Shown in pieces: positions 1 through 8,900 of a stretch of 11,400 nucleotides of DNA (positions are counted from its first letter, which is position 1; every line of letters begins with the position of its first letter). The stretch covers positions 1 to 11,400 of the forward strand of contig JNEM01009138.1 in NCBI GenBank assembly GCA_000697335.1, in the 5' to 3' direction. This stretch comes from Conidiobolus incongruus B7586 (Eukaryota; Entomophthoromycota; Entomophthoromycetes; Entomophthorales; Conidiobolaceae). The notes under the pieces are model-generated. The model had not been told where the DNA came from, searched no databases, and saw nothing but the letters and a program-made list of their open reading frames with translations. Position numbers and translations under genes: made by a program.

Positions 1-430
1 TTAACTGTTAAAAGACCTAATACTCCTCAGCCCATCCAACCAGGTAATATCAATCATTATATCAAATTAATATTATTTTAATTATATAATTTCAGGAAGT
101 ATATTGAGAATCACTGGTGAAGGAATGCCCCAATTCAAACGACCATTTGACAAAGGTGATTTATATGTAACTGTTGAAGTTGAACTCCCATCGACAAAAT
201 GGATTATTGAAAACGCTGAACTCGTCAACAAACTCCCCAACAATGGCGAAACACTTAGAAATCCATCTAACAAATACAAGCCCAATGCAGAATATGACGA
301 AGTAGAACTCAAAAAGAGCTCTTTAGACAACTATGGCTCAAAATCGGCAACTGGGGAACAGTATATTAAATTGGACGATGAGGAAGATGAACATGACTTC
401 CACTTCCCTAATCAATGTCCCCAACAATAA
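1..430 (+). CDS. YDJ1: Type I J-protein (Ydj1/DNAJA-like Hsp40), C-terminal part
   Basis: This is the 3' end of a class A DnaJ/Hsp40 gene, a cytosolic co-chaperone that delivers clients to Hsp70 and stimulates its ATPase. The gene starts before the window. Exon 1-43 is followed by a 52-nt intron (44-95, gtaat...ttcag) that splits a Gly codon, then the last exon 96-430. The visible 125 residues contain the C-terminal domain II signature: IQPGSILRI, then GEGMPQFKRPFDKGDLYV, then VELPSTKWI. In class A proteins this matches the KPGxxxxxxGEGMPxxxxPFxKGDL region. A charged linker (LDDEEDEHD) leads to the last residues QCPQQ. The terminal CPQQ has the form of a CaaX box, and Ydj1 and DNAJA1/2 end in farnesylated CaaX boxes. 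Pro at the first 'a' position is unusual. The J domain and zinc-finger region lie outside the window, so the class A call rests on the C-terminal domain and tail. Confidence 0.88.
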
Positions 431-459
431 ATTCAATCATTTATATATTGTTATATTTA

Positions 460-465
460 AATAAA
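460..465 (+). promoter_or_regulatory. Candidate poly(A) signal AATAAA of the J-protein gene
   Basis: An AATAAA hexamer lies 30 nt after the stop codon. In DNA this AT-rich such hexamers occur often by chance, so only its position supports it. Confidence 0.3.
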
Positions 466-893
466 TATAATAATATATAAATATATTTATAATTAATATA
501 AGATTCATCTGAATTCAAATATTCTTTTTTTTCCTATTAAATTATATATATTATAAAATTTGATTAATTTACATAAGTTTATTAATTCAAAATTCAAAAT
601 ACCGAGGGCATTCTATATCATCTTACAATTATTAATTCATAATTCATATATATTTACTAGAGATAGTATATAATATTTAAATAAGATATTAAACTGAATC
701 GATATATTATTATATAATATAAAATGCAATTTTTAATCTTTATTTTCAAAATATTAAAGATAACTTTGAGAAAGGGTGATGTACTGCAAGTGAGTATGGT
801 TATTTAGATATCAATATTATTAATTACAAATTCATAATTCTTGTCAGCTTTATTATTTTTTAATATAAACCAACTTTATTAATTAAAAATTTG

Positions 894-916
894 TATATAT
901 ATATATATATATATAT
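894..916. repeat. TA dinucleotide microsatellite
   Basis: A 23-nt uninterrupted alternation of T and A. It is one of three such runs over 20 nt in the window, and this one lies in a spacer. Confidence 0.9.
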
Positions 917-1408
917 TAAATATCAATGATTAAGAAATATTCATGATCAGTTTTTTTTCAAAATTCTAGGAAGAAGTCAGTTAATAATAATTCATTAATC
1001 CGATCTGAATTGGTACATTATAATTATAAAAAATAGATATTATTTAGTAATTGTAATGTTAAACAAGAAATAAACTTGCAACTTTCCACATTCTAACCAA
1101 ACTCTCTGAGAATTGAGCAAATACAATATATCGCGATTAATAACTAATATTTAATTCAAAGCAAGATTAATAATTTATAATTATAATAACTAATATTCAA
1201 CATTACAGTAATTGAATATTTAATCTAAACAATAAAAGTTAATTAATAGAATTAAATAAATTTTATTAATTAATCATTATGAATTAAATTTTCTTCAATA
1301 TCCAAACCTTTAAAATGTTTATGATTTTTGGGAAATATTAAATACCTACATTTAATTCGCTTAATATTAGTAAATAATTAATTAATTCATTATGATTAAG
1401 TTTTGAAT

Positions 1409-2199
1409 TTACATGAAATCGGGTGTTTGTAATGGATTATTTAAATGTTGTCTGGTGTAAGTTATTTCAAAATATATGAATATAAAACTGCTTAGTAGGC
1501 CTACAATGCCATGAATGGGAATCCATTCTAACATTATTATGTCGAATAATATATAGGTAATGGGCATATACTTTCCCTATAGAATGATTTAAATTAATGC
1601 TTGGAATAGTGAATAATTTTAATTAAACTTACTGGGAAGTAAACCTTATAGAAGTATGCTACATTTTCGTTGGCGTAGTGATAGCTCCAAAGGCCTACTA
1701 GGGTATACAATAAAACGTATCCCATATCCTTTAAACTGAATAATAAACCACCAATCTAAATCAACATATATATTAGAAAATTGAAAAAATAGCTAATATA
1801 TAATATATAATTACCAAACAAAAACCACCCTGAAGTAACAAATACCAAATAAAATCAGGTTGAGAATTTTTAAATATATACTTTTCAACTTCCGTACTAA
1901 ATCTGATCCAATTCCAACTCATAAATAAAAAGGTCCAGTCGAAAGGATATATAAAATAGCAAGTTAAAAGTCTATAAAACTGAAAAACAATATTAATATA
2001 CAAATATAATATCATTAGTAACTAAACTTACTTCAAAATTCCCAATAATTTTATCACTTTCCAACTCTAAACTATCTCTAGAAAAGATATTCAACTTGGG
2101 CAATACACTTATCAATAGCATTATCATTGCAATATATTTGGTCGTAATTGACATTAATTTAATGCCATATTTTATATTTTCTAATATTAATTTTATCAT
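1409..2199 (-). CDS. Derlin-family (Der1-like) ER membrane protein, four exons
   Basis: Four minus-strand exons join in phase 0 into about 207 residues, a usual derlin length: 2199-2032, 1979-1815, 1755-1633 and 1576-1409 (TAA). The introns are 52, 59 and 56 nt, each GT...AG. Derlins are inactive rhomboid relatives of the ER membrane that act in ER-associated degradation. Matches to the family are the early SITTKY (compare PPITRY), EFYRLLTCYF (compare the WRLLTNF block), several hydrophobic helices, and near the C-terminus YFEI...NNPLQTPDFM, which matches the derlin ending YFLEDVFP...LLQTPxFL. The W of the rhomboid-type WR motif is Tyr here. Residues after IYFE are otherwise little conserved, and no SHP box (p97-binding motif) follows, because the protein stops at once. 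The start at 2199 has A at -3 and leaves about 15 residues before ITTKY, as in other derlins. Starts at 2259 and 2154 are also possible. Recognised by eye from short blocks, so divergence is high. Confidence 0.8.
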
Positions 2200-2584
2200 C
2201 TTTTTAAGTGATTGAAAATAAACAATGATGTGAGAAACTAATAACATGTTAAGTATCATAGTTTGACCTTGATATTGGAAATTTATGGGTCTTGTGAATT
2301 GTTGATACTGGGATATGATTGATTATTGTCTTATACTATTATTGGAAAATGATCAGATGTCAAGCACCCCAAGAATTTTGTATTGAAATATAAACAATAC
2401 TCAAATAGGATATTAATTTTAATTCAATACGAACTATTGAAATTAGATATAGATCAATATAGTTATAAGTTTATGTCATATAAAATGACTGACTTAAATA
2501 TTCAATATGAATACCAAATAAGATACTTCAATAAATATCATAAGGAATAAATCAATAAAAATCTAATCAACCTCACTGTTATTG
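2200..2584. other. Spacer upstream of the derlin gene
   Basis: AT-rich sequence between the derlin 5' end and the 3' remains of the SGL pseudogene. It should hold the derlin promoter. The only TATA-like string is CATAAAT on the minus strand at 2287-2281, about 80 nt before the ATG, and I do not call it. No gene seen. Confidence 0.5.
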
Positions 2585-3634
2585 ATTACAATAACTTAAT
2601 ACAATTTTAACAATATAATGCAATTTTAATTTTTGTAAATTGTTACTTGCTCTTCAAACTTGATCTATCTCAATTTAATCAACATATCCAACATCCTCAC
2701 CATTTGAACCACAGTGCTTACAACAGTCTATAATATATAGTAAATTGCTTTTAGGGTCTCCAAACTGGATATTAGTAGCATTGATTAATGACACCTAGAT
2801 ATTTTTAATTAACTTACTATTCGAATTACATACAGATACACTACTATCCAAATATCTAAATAAATAATATTTGCTATTAGCACCTAGGCGCATTTCATCA
2901 ACTCAGAAGTTTCTAGTTTCGCCAATCTAATTAAAATTTACAAATTATTATTGATTGGAAATAGCACCATCTTTCTGGTTGTCATATATATAGACTTTTT
3001 GGCTTACGACAACTTCATTGGTTGAATAATCTTAAGAAACGAAGATGAATGTTGGGGTTGAATACTTAAATTTCATTGGTAGCTCCCATCAATAGCAATA
3101 GCTAGATTTCATCAGTATTTAGGTTGCAGAGTCATATATATTTAATAGTTGATTCACTGTTGCCGCTGAACTTATCATGGGAGAGGTAAATGTGTCTCTC
3201 TATATAAATTGCAAGATCTTTGAGTTCTTTAATATCTTTGTGTTCGCATGCAGTTCTAGTGTGCTTAAAGGTATCATTTTCATCCAATGCTAATCCAATC
3301 ACTTTTTGATTGGTTCCTTCCACTAAATAGGCATAGTCGCGTTGAAGAATCTGATACCATGGATTTCTGGGCTAACATCAAGATCAGAATAGTATTTCTC
3401 CCTTATAGGTCACATATTGTCAATTTTCTAATGGGTAATATACCTGATATCTGTTGTGAATACTTCACCCTCTATATTGACATTAGTGCCTTTAACCTCT
3501 AATACAAATAGAGAAATCTTGGAAGTAATGAATTGTTTAACAGTTTCTCAGTTTACAGTATCAGAACTGCAACCAATTGAATTATTAATCAACTGTGCAA
3601 TAGTAGAAAATATATATTTTATTGTTAAATTCAT
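2585..3634 (-). pseudogene. Decayed paralogue of the SMP-30/gluconolactonase-like gene
   Basis: The whole minus strand here aligns by eye with the intact SGL gene at 4715-5755, from the ATG (3634-3632) through the stop region near 2614 and a little into the 3' flank. Clear shared blocks are KEYYSDLDVSPEIHGIRFF (intact: EEYYSDVDVSSEVHGIRFF) and ACEHKDIKELKDLAI (intact: VCKHKDIKEPNDLAI). It cannot make the protein. It has in-frame stops at the places of intact residues W32, N72, W78, W171, K181, E193 and W249, and a one-base deletion near intact A102-T104. Of the four metal-ligand positions, E51 is Lys and N142 is Lys, while the N190 and D251 equivalents survive with the following Gly changed to Glu. 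It lies in direct tandem with the live gene, so it came from a local duplication and then decayed. Both transitions and transversions separate the copies, so the decay is not recent. Confidence 0.9.
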
Positions 3635-3713
3635 TATTCTGATATTTATTCAAATAGTGAGTTAGAATTTTACAAATAATCAAAAAACATTTTGATATGT
3701 TGAAAGAATTTGA

Positions 3714-3720
3714 ATTTATA
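3714..3720 (-). promoter_or_regulatory. Relic TATA box of the SGL pseudogene
   Basis: TATAAAT on the minus strand, 80 nt before the relic ATG at 3634. It matches in sequence and roughly in spacing the TATA boxes of the intact SGL gene and the Asp/Tyr-rich gene. Chance is possible in DNA this AT-rich. Confidence 0.35.
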
Positions 3721-4408
3721 GGAATTTATTCTTTTATTGATAATTTATATCATCGTGCTAGTATGAAGTAGAATTTGAGATGTTTGAAGCTTAAACTGAT
3801 AACAGTAATAAAATAGGATACTAGTGGGAATAATCTTATTTAAAGAGAACATTCATAATTTATAGTAAATTATCTATGTCTTGATGCTTTGATGCTAATG
3901 TGAGTAGATACTTCTAAGTCAGAATATATTACAATTATGTATCAATTCATAAATTTGAAAATCATGATGTCGAATAAAGATAACCATCTCAATAAGGTTC
4001 ACTGATTCCAAAATTTCAAAGTATAACATTTTATAATTTAATTTAAAGAATCCAATTATAATGAAATAATTTAAAATATTATATTTTATATTTAATTCAT
4101 TTCTTACCAAACTATCTTTTTATTGATATTATTACCTTATTAAATATTACAATCTTCATTTTTATATTAATATTAATTGACATGTATTTATTAGGGTATT
4201 TAAATTGTATTTAAATGATTATTTTTACTGATAAGGACCGATAGCAGCGATTGGAATAATAATTAATATTATGATTACAAAGCTCAGCATTTTTAGTTAT
4301 TTTTTGATATTATACTAGAAATCTATTGTGATTTAAATTTTTTGATTAAGATAAACGGAGTGATCTTTGAATTTTTAAGAGGTAAATAGAGTGTAATATC
4401 CTAATAAT

Positions 4409-4429
4409 TATATATATATATATATATAT
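4409..4429. repeat. TA dinucleotide microsatellite
   Basis: A 21-nt uninterrupted TA run in the spacer between the SGL copies. Confidence 0.9.
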
Positions 4430-4714
4430 GGGTATTAGTTCCCAAATGGATATTTGATAATAAATCAATATGATATTAAGATGAATAAAAACTATAAAAT
4501 ATAAAACTGTGATTTTATTCTTATATATATAAATCAATTTTATAATTGCTAATTCACAATTGAGTCAAGTCTTTGGAAAATGATTAAAGGAGAAATATAT
4601 TAAAATTCAATTTTAATCAAGGACAAGTTCATTTAGAAGATGATATTTTTAACCTTCTTTATTATAACAATTTGATACAATTTTAACATAATAAAATATA
4701 TTGAAAGGACTTGA

Positions 4715-5755
4715 CTACAATGTTCCTTTAATTTTCTTTTGCAAATTGTGAAAGGCTCTTCCAACTTGATTAGTTTCAATATAATCAACACATCCGACTT
4801 TCTCCCCATTTGGACCAAGTTCGTTACAACCACCAACAATGTATAATACATTTCCCTTTGGGCCTCCAAATTCGATATTGGTGGCATTTGTGAATGATAC
4901 TCTGATATTTTTAATCAGTTGACCTTTTGAATTCAATACGGATACACGGCTACCTCCATATCTAGCAATATAGAAATTGCCTTTAGTGTCTAGACGCATT
5001 CCATCGATCCAGAAATTTTCAGTTTGGTCAATTTGCTTAAAGTCCGCAAAGAGTTGTTGATTGGAAATAGTGCCATCCTTATGATTGATTTGGTATTTGT
5101 AGATTTTATTACTCACAGGGATACCATTTTCGAGGTAAGTCTCAGAAACGAAGAGATGGCAATTGTCATTTGATACTTCAATTCCGTTGGTAATCCCCAT
5201 GAGTGCCAGTTGCTTGATTTCGCCAGTCTTGGGATTGCAGTACCAGACATCTCCGCTGGTTGAATCGCTGTTATCTTTCAAATTCATACCAGAGAGGTAA
5301 ATCATACCATCTTTAGTTATTGCGAGATCGTTGGGTTCTTTAATATCCTTGTGCTTGCATACGCTCCTAGCATTTTTTACACGACCATCTTTATCTAATG
5401 TTAATTCAATGACTCTGTGATTGGTTCTCTCCGCTACGTAAGCAGTAGTTGCATTAAAAAATCTGATACCGTGAACCTCTGAACTTACATCAACGTCAGA
5501 GTAATACTCCTCAGAAGTAGGCCATACCTTACCAATTTTATTATTGGTGCTATATCCGAAATCTGTAGCGAATATTTCACCCTTGATGTTGACACTAGTA
5601 CCTTCAATTCCAGTTCCAAATAACGAAGTCTTGGAAGTAATGAGTCGTTTAGCAGTTTCCCATTTGACAGCATGAAAACTCTTACTAATTGAATTGGTAA
5701 TATCTTGACAATGAATATTATTCAAATATACAATAGCGAATAACAAATAGTTCAT
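4715..5755 (-). CDS. Secreted SMP-30/gluconolactonase-like (SGL) six-bladed beta-propeller protein
   Basis: An intact single-exon gene of 346 residues ending in TAG. Residues 1-16 (MNYLLFAIVYLNNIHC) form a plausible signal peptide, so the product is probably secreted. The body looks like the SMP-30/gluconolactonase/LRE-like family, metal-dependent lactonases or esterases folded as a six-bladed propeller. The four positions expected to bind the metal can be placed: E51 in GTGIEGT, N142 in KEPNDLAI, N190 in ITNGIEV and D251 in WIDGMRLD. Repeated blade-like turns (xxKGEIFATD, KDGMIYLSG, TKGNFYIARYGG, PKGNVLYIVGG) fit the fold. C310 and C322 sit close together near the end and could form a disulphide. 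The ATG has A at -3 and a TATA box 72 nt upstream. A decayed tandem copy lies downstream at 2585-3634. The substrate cannot be told from sequence: lactones, organophosphate-like esters or a strictosidine-synthase-like role are all possible. Confidence 0.9.
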   Translation of the reverse strand: MNYLLFAIVYLNNIHCQDITNSISKSFHAVKWETAKRLITSKTSLFGTGIEGTSVNIKGEIFATDFGYSTNNKIGKVWPTSEEYYSDVDVSSEVHGIRFFNATTAYVAERTNHRVIELTLDKDGRVKNARSVCKHKDIKEPNDLAITKDGMIYLSGMNLKDNSDSTSGDVWYCNPKTGEIKQLALMGITNGIEVSNDNCHLFVSETYLENGIPVSNKIYKYQINHKDGTISNQQLFADFKQIDQTENFWIDGMRLDTKGNFYIARYGGSRVSVLNSKGQLIKNIRVSFTNATNIEFGGPKGNVLYIVGGCNELGPNGEKVGCVDYIETNQVGRAFHNLQKKIKGTL

Positions 5756-6644
5756 AGTTATTTTTTTTAAATCAATAATAATTTTTAAAATTGTAATATT
5801 AGAATAAGGATTCTAAAATTTTGAACTATTTATACTCATTAACTCTATGTTGATATAGTAAATGATCATCGCTTTTGCATCAGTGGATTAATGGAATTTG
5901 TGAAGGGTTCATATTAATTTCGGACTAAAAAAATTTAATACTTTATATCAATTGTGAAATCATGAATTTCGAAATCAAGCAAGGTTTTTTAGTTCATTGC
6001 CATTAAGACTACAATTGCAGTTCCTAAGCTATTAATAAAAACCGAAAAATTGATAAATGGGAATTTTCAAGTTAAGAACCATCTTGTCAATTGTACTTGG
6101 AACTCTATTGGGAACAACTTGAGTTCTTAAAAGTTTAAAATAGATAAAATAGATAAAATATTGAGAAATTAATATCTGTCTATTGAATTTAAGATAGATT
6201 TAAATAATTCTTTAATTTAATTTTACAATATCTAAATTTTATATGAAATTATTATATAATATGGGTATTCTAATGATTAAATATATTGAATTATATTCAA
6301 TCAATCACATTTCAACTACCAAATATATTCCCATATTTTAAAAAATTTGACGTAACAGAAATTTTTGTGTGAACTTGGGTTGAATGAAAATATACTGTCT
6401 TAATATTAATAAATATATCTATAGAACCGTTTATTTTATAAAAATTTAATTATTTCGATATTAATAGCGGTGAAAATGAATAATTTTTTATCTTAAATAT
6501 ATATTGTAAAATTAATAATATTATTTATTAAATCATTTGAATATTTAATCAATTTAATTAATTATACACACAGATTTATTGAAATGAGATAAAATATGTT
6601 AATATGATGTTTTTAACAATGAATGACTGTATATAAAAGTTTTC
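5756..6644. other. Spacer between the SGL gene and the Asp/Tyr-rich gene
   Basis: It contains the SGL promoter and the 3' side of the Asp/Tyr-rich gene. The stretch 5980-6140 is less AT-biased than its surroundings and has short inverted words (ttaagaac near 6073 and gttcttaa near 6123), but no open frame or RNA motif that I recognise. A small tandem of atagataaa lies at about 6140-6158. Confidence 0.5.
5827..5834 (-). promoter_or_regulatory. TATA box (TATAAATA) of the SGL gene
   Basis: TATAAATA on the minus strand, 72 nt before the ATG at 5755. The Asp/Tyr-rich gene has TATAAAT at 69 nt, which makes a common core promoter layout plausible. Confidence 0.55.
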
Positions 6645-7259
6645 TTAATAATCAGGGTCGACATAATCATCACCAGAGTAACGATCATAGTTATCATAAT
6701 CATTGTAATCATCATATCTGGATCCTTTGTAGCCTTTGTAATAATCGTCGTAATCGCTGTAGTCACCAGTGTAGTAGCTATTATGATGCTTTCCATAGCG
6801 TTTGGGTCTGTATGACTTATATCCATAATCATCATACCCACCATAGTCATCGTAATCATCGTAATCATCATAATCATCTTCATAGTAATCATCTTCATAA
6901 TCATCATCATAATCATCATCACCATCAGTACTAGCAGCCTCTACTGGAGTGGATTGCTTAGCAGGAACTGCTGCAGCATTGACAGCTGTTGACTTGGCAG
7001 GTGCTGGGGTAGCTGGTACAGGAGCAGATGCTGGAGCAGCAATGGGCACAGGTTGAGGAGCAATGGCAGCAGCTTGGATGGGTGCAGGGGTTATTGGTGC
7101 AGGTGCAACAGGGGCAGGTTGAATCGAAGCTGCTTGAACAGGTTGCGAAGGCGTAGAAGCACCGCCAAGGAGACCTTGAATAGTAGAAAGGACATCTGGA
7201 TTTGCAGAAACAACAGCAATAAATGCAGATAAGAAGGTTATAGAGTTGACCTTAACCAT
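6645..7259 (-). CDS. Secreted protein with Pro/Ala-rich stalk and Asp/Tyr-rich tail, function unknown
   Basis: A single-exon gene of 204 residues. The ATG at 7259-7257 has A at -3 and G at +4 and opens a clear signal peptide (residues 1-19, cleavage likely after VVSA). The open frame runs 33 codons further upstream, but that part precedes the signal peptide and contains the TATA box. After a short amphipathic stretch (NPDVLSTIQGLLGG) comes a low-complexity Pro/Ala region (about 36-110, many PAP, APx and AAA units). The last 94 residues are roughly one third Asp (about 32) and over a quarter Tyr (about 27), mostly as DDY and DYDDY units. A basic patch YKSYRPKRYGKHH at about 147-159 interrupts them. 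The tail has no Cys and no evident GPI signal. The composition recalls adhesive, cell-wall-associated or metal-binding proteins, but I recognise no family, so any role is inference. The opposite strand reads as a His/Asn-rich frame, which is a shadow. Confidence 0.85.
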   Translation of the reverse strand: MVKVNSITFLSAFIAVVSANPDVLSTIQGLLGGASTPSQPVQAASIQPAPVAPAPITPAPIQAAAIAPQPVPIAAPASAPVPATPAPAKSTAVNAAAVPAKQSTPVEAASTDGDDDYDDDYEDDYYEDDYDDYDDYDDYGGYDDYGYKSYRPKRYGKHHNSYYTGDYSDYDDYYKGYKGSRYDDYNDYDNYDRYSGDDYVDPDY

Positions 7260-7327
7260 TATTAAATAATTTAATAACAACTGAATACTAAAGAATATGA
7301 TAGCTATATTATACGTTGCTTTCATCA

Positions 7328-7334
7328 ATTTATA
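7328..7334 (-). promoter_or_regulatory. TATA box (TATAAAT) of the Asp/Tyr-rich gene
   Basis: TATAAAT on the minus strand, 69 nt before the ATG at 7259, matching the 72-nt spacing of the intact SGL gene. Confidence 0.5.
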
Positions 7335-7394
7335 TTGAGCTGGAATACTTTGCCACACGATGAAGTTTGTTTATTAAATAAAATCACTCAGCTA

Positions 7395-7411
7395 TCACAG
7401 CAATACTGTGA
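7395..7411. promoter_or_regulatory. Perfect inverted repeat TCACAG-N5-CTGTGA, possible operator
   Basis: Two 6-bp arms separated by caata, about 60 nt upstream of the TATA box of the Asp/Tyr-rich gene. The arms are G+C-rich for this spacer, and the form suits a dimeric regulator or a small hairpin. No factor is recognised. Confidence 0.3.
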
Positions 7412-8900
7412 AATAATGGGAAATTAAAATGATGACGAGAGTGTTTAAGGTAATTTTTCATCAGTGGGTATTGTTGTATGATCAACCAAATCTAATTTCC
7501 CCAGAAATTTTCATTTTAGTATCAAACAATTTAGATACAATTCACTTGAATTATTACGAGAGTATTTTTCAGATATAAATAATCAATCGATTACAAAGAG
7601 CTTCGTAAAAATATGGAAATATAAAATAAAATGAATAAAACAGAAATAACAAAGAGATAATATCAGTTAAATATACCTTGAGAGTAATGAGATATTTTTG
7701 AGATTAAAAATTAATTGTGATTCAAAAAATCTGAAATTTAGTTCTGAACATTGATTTGTTATGATATCATCAATTCTAACCAATTGAAAATAATAACTCC
7801 ATACTAATTTGTTATTATTTGAATCAGTAGTCATGAATTAGATTTGATCAGTAAACATTAGCATTTCGATCAACATTAATCAATTTCCTATTCTATGTAT
7901 TGTTCATATTACATTTATTAGATTTACAATACTATTAATATTGCATCTCTGAGGAAAATATATAGTTTATCGATTTTAAATTGATATTGACTATAGATTC
8001 AATGATAAATTAAGAATATGACTAGAAAAGTTGAAATTAGTAGAATTAACAATATTGGATAAAAAGTAATAATTTTATATTTTTCATGGCTCTCAAATAT
8101 GTAATATATATATTATTATTATTGATAATAAAAATAAAAATATTTTTAATATGTTCCTTATGATTAATAATTTTATATTTTAAGATCAGAAATATTGTTC
8201 AAAATAACATTTTTTTACTTTCTAATTGTATTATAATATTTTTTAAATCAGATTTAAATCTTATATATTGTTTTAACATATTAAATTATTCAAAAAAATT
8301 ATTAAAGCTATATTTGTATAAATTTAATTACTATAAATGGTGGAAAATAATAACATGATTGCAATGTTTTTATTTATTAAAGCCAATATATAATAATTGA
8401 ACTTGACTTAAGTATAATGACTGAATGGTAAGAAATTTTGAAATATAATATTATTTTTACAATTCTTTTAATATTTGCTGAAATCAATAGTTTTTAGAAT
8501 ATACTCGTTTATTTAAGCTCGCTCAATATTATATCAATTTATTCGTTTGATGCTATTAAAAATTAAAATGTTGTAATATACTTTTAATCGGTATTGTATA
8601 AAGTTGTTTGATTTAAATATGACTAATAATTATTCAAATTGCTAGTAACTAGATTTAACATTATAAAACATGGATAATTATATAAAAATAGCTGAATTAT
8701 AAAGGAAAAATATGTAAAAAATCATCAATTTAGTTAAATGATTTAAGCATCTCAGATCTAACCCATATTATCAAAATCTATCAATAAAATTAATATCAAT
8801 GGATAATTTCATTTTATGAAATGACATATTTTGATTCAATCTAAAAGATACTTTCATAATATGATTTATCTTAAAATCAATTAATTGCTTTCTTAATAAT

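Larger units (their letters stand above)
431..1408. other. AT-rich convergent spacer without a recognised gene
   Basis: This spacer separates the 3' ends of the J-protein and derlin genes. It is strongly AT-rich with stops in all frames and short poly-A, poly-T and TA runs. I saw no protein motif or RNA gene. It should hold the 3' UTRs and poly(A) sites of both neighbours. Confidence 0.6.
3635..4714. other. AT-rich spacer between the two SGL copies
   Basis: The spacer contains the former promoter side of the dead copy and the 3' side of the live copy. Both strands have frequent stops. Short open frames (for example minus strand 3919-4110) have the Ile/Asn/Tyr/Phe composition of random AT-rich DNA and no motif. 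No third SGL copy could be seen. Confidence 0.55.
7260..8900. other. Long divergent spacer without a recognised gene
   Basis: About 1.6 kb between the 5' ends of the Asp/Tyr-rich gene and the oxidase pseudogene. The first 150 nt next to 7259 hold the TATA box and the inverted repeat. The rest is AT-rich, with stops in every frame and short runs of tat/tta words around 8100-8160. I saw no coding motif, tRNA or repeat family. No TATA box stands out before 8901. Confidence 0.5.

Noticed and set aside
2585-3634. Repeat-induced point mutation (RIP) as the cause of decay of the SGL duplicate
   Set aside because: The copies differ by transversions and small indels as well as by C-to-T changes. The lost Trp codons became TGA, whereas CpA-directed RIP would give mostly TAG.
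3919-4110. Minus-strand open frame of 63 codons between the two SGL copies
   Set aside because: Its composition is Ile/Asn/Tyr/Phe-rich as in random AT-rich DNA, with no motif, no start context and no homology to the neighbours.
4346-4537. Minus-strand open frame with hydrophobic Ile/Tyr runs that could look like a membrane protein
   Set aside because: The Tyr-Ile run is the translated TA microsatellite at 4409-4429 and the rest is AT-rich noise.
5980-6140. Possible small structured RNA or gene fragment in a less AT-rich patch
   Set aside because: Only short inverted words were found. There is no open frame, no RNA family motif and no promoter signal to support it.
6623-6934. Plus-strand open frame rich in His and Asn, resembling a metal-binding protein
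   Set aside because: It is the exact antisense of the Asp/Tyr-rich coding region. The DDY codons read backwards as His/Asn codons. The minus-strand frame has a signal peptide, a good start context and a TATA box.
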